The translations under genes were made by a program, and so were the position numbers. This document shows positions 29,696 to 33,339 of a stretch of 33,339 nt of DNA, in pieces. Positions within the stretch are counted from its first letter, which is position 1. Each line of letters opens with the position of its first letter. Origin of the DNA: Streptomyces kebangsaanensis (GTDB lineage: Bacteria; Actinomycetota; Actinomycetes; Streptomycetales; Streptomycetaceae); assembly GCF_001906585.1 (NCBI RefSeq), contig NZ_JUJA01000136.1:35099-68437 (forward strand), given 5' to 3'. The notes under the pieces are model-generated. The model was given only the letters and a program-made list of their open reading frames with translations, was not told where the DNA came from and ran no database searches.

Positions 29696-32683
29696 ATGAC
29701 CGCCACCGCCCAGCCGACCCAGCAGCCGTACGCGGTCGGCTCCCTCGTCCATGCCCGGGGCCGTGAGTGGGTCGTGCTGCCGGACTCCACGCCCGAGCTC
29801 CTTGTCCTGCGCCCCCTCGGCGGCGCCGACGACGACATCGCGGGCGTCCTCCCGGGACTGGAGCGCGTCGTCCACGCCACCTTCGCCCCGCCCACCTCCT
29901 CCGACCTGGGCGACCAGCAGGCCGCGGGACTGCTGCGCACCGCCCTGCGCATCGGCTTCCGCTCCGGCGCGGGCCCCTTCCGCTCGCTCGCCTCGATCGC
30001 CGTGGACCCGCGCCCGTACCAGCTGGTCCCGCTACTGATGGCGCTGCGCCAGGACACCGTCCGGCTCCTGATCGCCGACGACGTCGGCATCGGCAAGACG
30101 GTGGAGGCCGGACTGATCGCCGCCGAGCTGCTGGCCCAGGGCGACGCCCGCGGCCTGGTCGTCCTGTGCTCGCCGGCCCTGGCCGAGCAGTGGCGGGCCG
30201 AGCTGCACGGCAAGTTCGGCGTGGACGCCCGGCTCGTGCTGCCCTCTACGATCGGCCGGCTGCTGCGCGAGACGCCCTACGGCCAGTCGGTGTTCCGCCC
30301 CGACGGCGCCTACGTCGTCTCCACCGACTTCATCAAGTCCCCCCGCCACCGTGAGGACTTCCTGAAGAACTGCCCCGACCTGGTGATCGTCGACGAGGCG
30401 CACTCCTGCGTCGCCGACTCCGCGCCGGGCGCCTCCGCGCGCACCTCCCAGCAGCGCTACGCCCTGCTGCGCGCCCTCGCCGACCGCGCCGACCGCCACC
30501 TCCTGCTGGTCACGGCGACCCCGCACAGCGGCAAGGAGGAGCCCTTCCGCCGCCTGCTCGGCCTGCTCGACGACCGCCTCGCCACGGTGAGCCTCGATAC
30601 GGAGGCGGGCCGCCGGCTGCTCGCGGAGTTCTTCGTGCAGCGCCGCCGCGCCGACATCCGCGACGACTTCGGCGACGGCGCGCACTTCCCGTCCTCCCGC
30701 GACACCGCCGAGTCCCCGTACACCCTGCACCGCGACTACAAGAAGCTCCTCGACGAGGTCCTGTCGTACGCCCGCGAGACCGTCCGCGCGGCCGACGGCG
30801 CCCTCCAGCAGCGCCAGCGCTGGTGGTCCACCCTCGCCCTGCTGCGCACCCTGTCCTCCTCCCCGGCCGCAGCCGTGCAGTCCCTGAACACCCGGGCCGG
30901 CGTCGAGGAGGCCGACTCCCCGGAGGAGGCCGACCGCACCGGCGAGCGCACCGTCTCCGACCCGGCCGACAGCGAGGGCGCCGAGTCCGCCGACGCGGTG
31001 CCCGGCACCCGGCTGCCCGCCCCTGGCGCGGCGACCGACGCCCCCGACCCCGCCGCCACCCCGGAGGAGGCAGAGGACGACGAGGAGAAGGCCCGCCTGA
31101 TCGCCATGGCCGAGGCGGCCAGGAAACTCGAGGGACCCACCCGCGACACCAAGCTGAAGAAGCTGATCGCCACCGTCACCGACCTCCTCGACGAGGGGTA
31201 CCGGCCCATCGTCTTCTGCCGCTACATCGCGACCGCCGACTACGTGGCCGGCCACCTCACCAAGGCCCTCAACAAGAAGGGCGCCGAACACCCGGTCGCC
31301 GTCGCCTCCGTCACCGGTGAGCTCTCGCCCGACCAGCGCGTGACCCGCATCGCCGAGCTGACCGGCGTCGACGAGGACGGCAACCCCGCGCCCGAGCGCC
31401 GCGTCCTGGTCGCCACCGACTGCCTGTCCGAGGGCGTCAACCTCCAGGAGTCCTTCGACGCCGTCGTCCACTACGACCTCGCCTGGAACCCCACCCGGCA
31501 CGAGCAGCGCGAGGGCCGCGTGGACCGCTTCGGCCAGCGCACCGACGTGGTCAAGGCGCTCACCCTGTACGGCGCCGACAACCCCGTCGACGGCATCGTC
31601 CTGAACGTCCTGCTGCGCAAGCACGAGCGCATCCGCCGCGTCACCGGCGTCTCCGTGCCCGTGCCGCAGGAGTCCGAGAGCGCCATGCAGGCCGTCTTCG
31701 AGGGCCTGATCCTGCGCGGCGAGAAGACCGCCTACGAACAGGAGGGCCTGTTCCCGCAGGAGGAGGCGGTGGCCGCCGAGCAGCTGGAGATCGCCTGGCA
31801 GTCCTCCGCCGAGCGCGAGAAGCGCAACCGCTCCCGCTACGCCCAGCACCGCATCAAGAAGGACGAGGTGGCCGCCGAGGTCGCCGAGATCCGCGCCGCG
31901 CTCGGCACCGGCGAGGAGGTCCGCGACTTCACCCACCGCGCCCTGGCCGCCCTGCGCGGCATGCCCGCCCCGACCAAGCAGGGCGGCTTCACCGTCCACA
32001 CCGACGCGCTCCCGCACGGCCTGCGCGACGCCGTCTCCGCCGCGCTCGGCCCCCGCCACCCCCGCCCGGTCGTCTTCCACGACGCCCCGAGCGCCCCGCG
32101 CGGCGAGGCCGCCCTCACCCGCACCGACCCGGTGGTCGCCGCCACCGCCCGGTTCGTCCTGGACGCGGCCCTCGACGACGCCGGCAAGGTGCCCGAGTGG
32201 CAGCGCCCCGCCCGCCGCTGCGGTGTCATCCGCACCAAGGCGGTCGACCTCCGCACCACCCTCCTGCTCGTCCGCCACCGCTTCCGGCTGAACCTGCCCA
32301 CCCGCGACGGCTCGGTACGCGAACAGCTCGCCGAGGACGCCCGCGTGGTCGCTTTCCGCGGCAGCGCCACCGCCCCCGAGTGGCTGCCGGAGGACGAGGC
32401 ACTGGCACTCCTGGACGCCCGCGCCGCCCAGAACACCGACCCCAAGTTCGCCACCGAGCGCATCAGCGAGATCCTGTCGGCCCTGCGCACCGTCCTCATG
32501 CCCGAACTGCGCAACCACTCGGTCGAGTTGGGCAAGAAACTGGAAGCGTCGCACCACCGGGTCCGCACCGCCTCCCAGGCCCGCCGCCAGGGCCTGAAGG
32601 TCGTCCCGCAGGGCGACCCGGACGTCCTCGGCGTCTACCACTATCTCCCGGCCCCGACGATCCTCCAGGGAGCGGACGCATGA
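29696..32683 (+). CDS. SNF2-family helicase/ATPase (DrmD-like)
   Basis: A 995-residue Swi2/Snf2-type DNA translocase. Motif I is D-D-V-G-I-G-K134-T-V-E-A-G-L (I-G-K-T instead of the usual L-G-K-T), motif II D233-E-A-H, motif III T-A-T-P-H-S-G, and the C-terminal helicase domain has A-T-D-C-L-S-E-G-V-N-L and E-G-R-V-D-R-F-G-Q. An acidic, Ala/Pro-rich stretch of roughly 70 residues (about 400-470) separates the two RecA lobes and is probably a disordered linker. The length and the adjacent methylase fit DrmD of class 1 DISARM; RapA-like factors are the closest alternative. The ATG at 29696 has GGAAGG six bases upstream. Its stop overlaps the next ATG by 4 bases, so it is translationally coupled to the methylase. 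Confidence 0.87.
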   Translation: MTATAQPTQQPYAVGSLVHARGREWVVLPDSTPELLVLRPLGGADDDIAGVLPGLERVVHATFAPPTSSDLGDQQAAGLLRTALRIGFRSGAGPFRSLASIAVDPRPYQLVPLLMALRQDTVRLLIADDVGIGKTVEAGLIAAELLAQGDARGLVVLCSPALAEQWRAELHGKFGVDARLVLPSTIGRLLRETPYGQSVFRPDGAYVVSTDFIKSPRHREDFLKNCPDLVIVDEAHSCVADSAPGASARTSQQRYALLRALADRADRHLLLVTATPHSGKEEPFRRLLGLLDDRLATVSLDTEAGRRLLAEFFVQRRRADIRDDFGDGAHFPSSRDTAESPYTLHRDYKKLLDEVLSYARETVRAADGALQQRQRWWSTLALLRTLSSSPAAAVQSLNTRAGVEEADSPEEADRTGERTVSDPADSEGAESADAVPGTRLPAPGAATDAPDPAATPEEAEDDEEKARLIAMAEAARKLEGPTRDTKLKKLIATVTDLLDEGYRPIVFCRYIATADYVAGHLTKALNKKGAEHPVAVASVTGELSPDQRVTRIAELTGVDEDGNPAPERRVLVATDCLSEGVNLQESFDAVVHYDLAWNPTRHEQREGRVDRFGQRTDVVKALTLYGADNPVDGIVLNVLLRKHERIRRVTGVSVPVPQESESAMQAVFEGLILRGEKTAYEQEGLFPQEEAVAAEQLEIAWQSSAEREKRNRSRYAQHRIKKDEVAAEVAEIRAALGTGEEVRDFTHRALAALRGMPAPTKQGGFTVHTDALPHGLRDAVSAALGPRHPRPVVFHDAPSAPRGEAALTRTDPVVAATARFVLDAALDDAGKVPEWQRPARRCGVIRTKAVDLRTTLLLVRHRFRLNLPTRDGSVREQLAEDARVVAFRGSATAPEWLPEDEALALLDARAAQNTDPKFATERISEILSALRTVLMPELRNHSVELGKKLEASHHRVRTASQARRQGLKVVPQGDPDVLGVYHYLPAPTILQGADA

Positions 32684-33339
32684 GCCTCGCCAGGACCCTT
32701 GTCACCGACACCGTCGCCACCGTCGGTGGCCTGCTCCCCTACGACCTCCTGGTGCGGATCAAGGAAGGCAAGGAGCAGACCGGCTCCAAGCCCGCCGACT
32801 ACCGCCTGTACGCCAAGGGCGACTCCGTACGGGACGCCGCCGAGCGCTCCTGGGGTTACCTGCGCGGTGTCTGGGTCGCCTACCAGGACGCGCTGGCCCG
32901 CGACGGCGCCGACGCCGACCCCGGCGTGCACGCGGTCGGCCTGACCACCGAACGCTGGCTGCTGCCCCTGTTCGAACAGCTCGGCTTCGGCGCTCTCGCC
33001 CCCGTGCCCGCCCCCGGGCTGCGCTCCCGCGACGGCGAGAAGGACTTCGAAGTCAGCCACCACTGGGCGCACGTCCCCGTGCACCTCACCGGCTGGAACG
33101 TCCCCCTCGACCAGCGCACCCCGGAACTGGCCAGGCAGATCCCGCAGTCGATGGTCCAGGAGTACCTGAACCGCTCCGCGGACTCCACCCTGTGGGGCGT
33201 GCTCTCCAACGGCCGCCAGCTGCGGCTGCTGCGCGAGTCCGCCTCCCTCACCGGCGCCGCGTTCATCGAGTTCGACCTCCAGGCCCTCTTCGAGGGCGAC
33301 CGCTCCGACGACTTCGTGCTGCTGTGGCGGCTGCTGCAC
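32680..33339 (+). CDS. N-terminal part of an Eco57I/DrmMI-like DNA methylase (cut by window edge)
   Basis: 220 codons are visible and the gene runs out of the window. The start is the ATG of an ATGA overlap with the SNF2 stop, with GGGAG upstream. The visible part has L-L-P-Y-D-L-L, a helical region, then T-E-R-W-L-L-P-L-F-E-Q-L-G-F and W-G-V-L-S-N-G-R-Q-L-R-L-L-R-E, a layout seen in the amino-terminal domain of large Eco57I-type restriction-modification methylases. SAM-binding and N-P-P motifs would lie beyond the edge, so catalytic identity is inferred. Coupling to a DrmD-like helicase supports a DrmMI-like role: marking host DNA so that the helicase module attacks unmarked DNA. Confidence 0.65.
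   Translation, partial: MSLARTLVTDTVATVGGLLPYDLLVRIKEGKEQTGSKPADYRLYAKGDSVRDAAERSWGYLRGVWVAYQDALARDGADADPGVHAVGLTTERWLLPLFEQLGFGALAPVPAPGLRSRDGEKDFEVSHHWAHVPVHLTGWNVPLDQRTPELARQIPQSMVQEYLNRSADSTLWGVLSNGRQLRLLRESASLTGAAFIEFDLQALFEGDRSDDFVLLWRLLH

Overview
The window is chromosomal DNA from a Streptomyces or a close relative. GC content is very high, third codon positions are strongly G/C, GTG starts are frequent, purine-rich Shine-Dalgarno sequences are common, and the left third carries housekeeping genes typical of the genus. No rRNA, tRNA, CRISPR array or insertion sequence was seen.

Bases 1 to about 9,300 look like ordinary chromosome. On the minus strand are an N-formylglutamate amidohydrolase-family gene (cut by the left edge), the methionine pair metX and metY, and the monomeric NADP isocitrate dehydrogenase icd. 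A plus-strand ABC exporter runs divergently from icd, and a minus-strand methyltransferase-NUDIX fusion converges on it. This part is rich in readable regulation: a PafBC-type (RecA-NDp) DNA-damage promoter before the amidohydrolase, a short Cys-containing leader peptide before metYX, a TamR-like 18-bp operator at icd, and a SoxR/MerR-type operator with a 19-bp promoter spacer at the exporter, whose transcript is probably leaderless.

Bases 9,521 to the right edge form a composite anti-invader island. It opens with an N6-adenine methylase that has an N-terminal HTH and an HsdS-like C-terminal part. A central plus-strand operon follows: a Cas4/AddB-like Fe-S nuclease, a zinc-ribbon PD-(D/E)XK endonuclease, a DinG-type helicase and a pPIWI-RE protein (a prokaryotic PIWI/Argonaute relative). 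A soluble Ser/Thr kinase on the opposite strand lies on each side of this operon. The right part is a second module: a giant DrmA/DruE-like helicase with a DUF1998-type Cys cluster and a C-terminal nuclease-like domain, an SNF2 helicase of DrmD type, and the start of an Eco57I/DrmMI-like methylase gene that runs out of the window.

Three observations suggest more than a random pile of defence genes. First, a 15-bp element (TTGACTNNGTTCACA) occurs in all three divergent intergenic regions of the island (9415-9429 minus, 13172-13186, 24078-24092) and may co-regulate them. Second, the pPIWI-RE protein ends in QLALF-GF, an exact match to the bacterial sliding-clamp binding pentapeptide, after an acidic, probably disordered tail. 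Third, the Cas4-like protein carries two copies of the same C-x2-C-x5-C cluster, suggesting a duplicated nuclease fold with one degenerate half. The working model is a replication- or R-loop-linked PIWI nuclease complex, gated by two kinases, beside a DISARM/Druantia-like helicase-methylase module. Function is inferred from family membership and context only.
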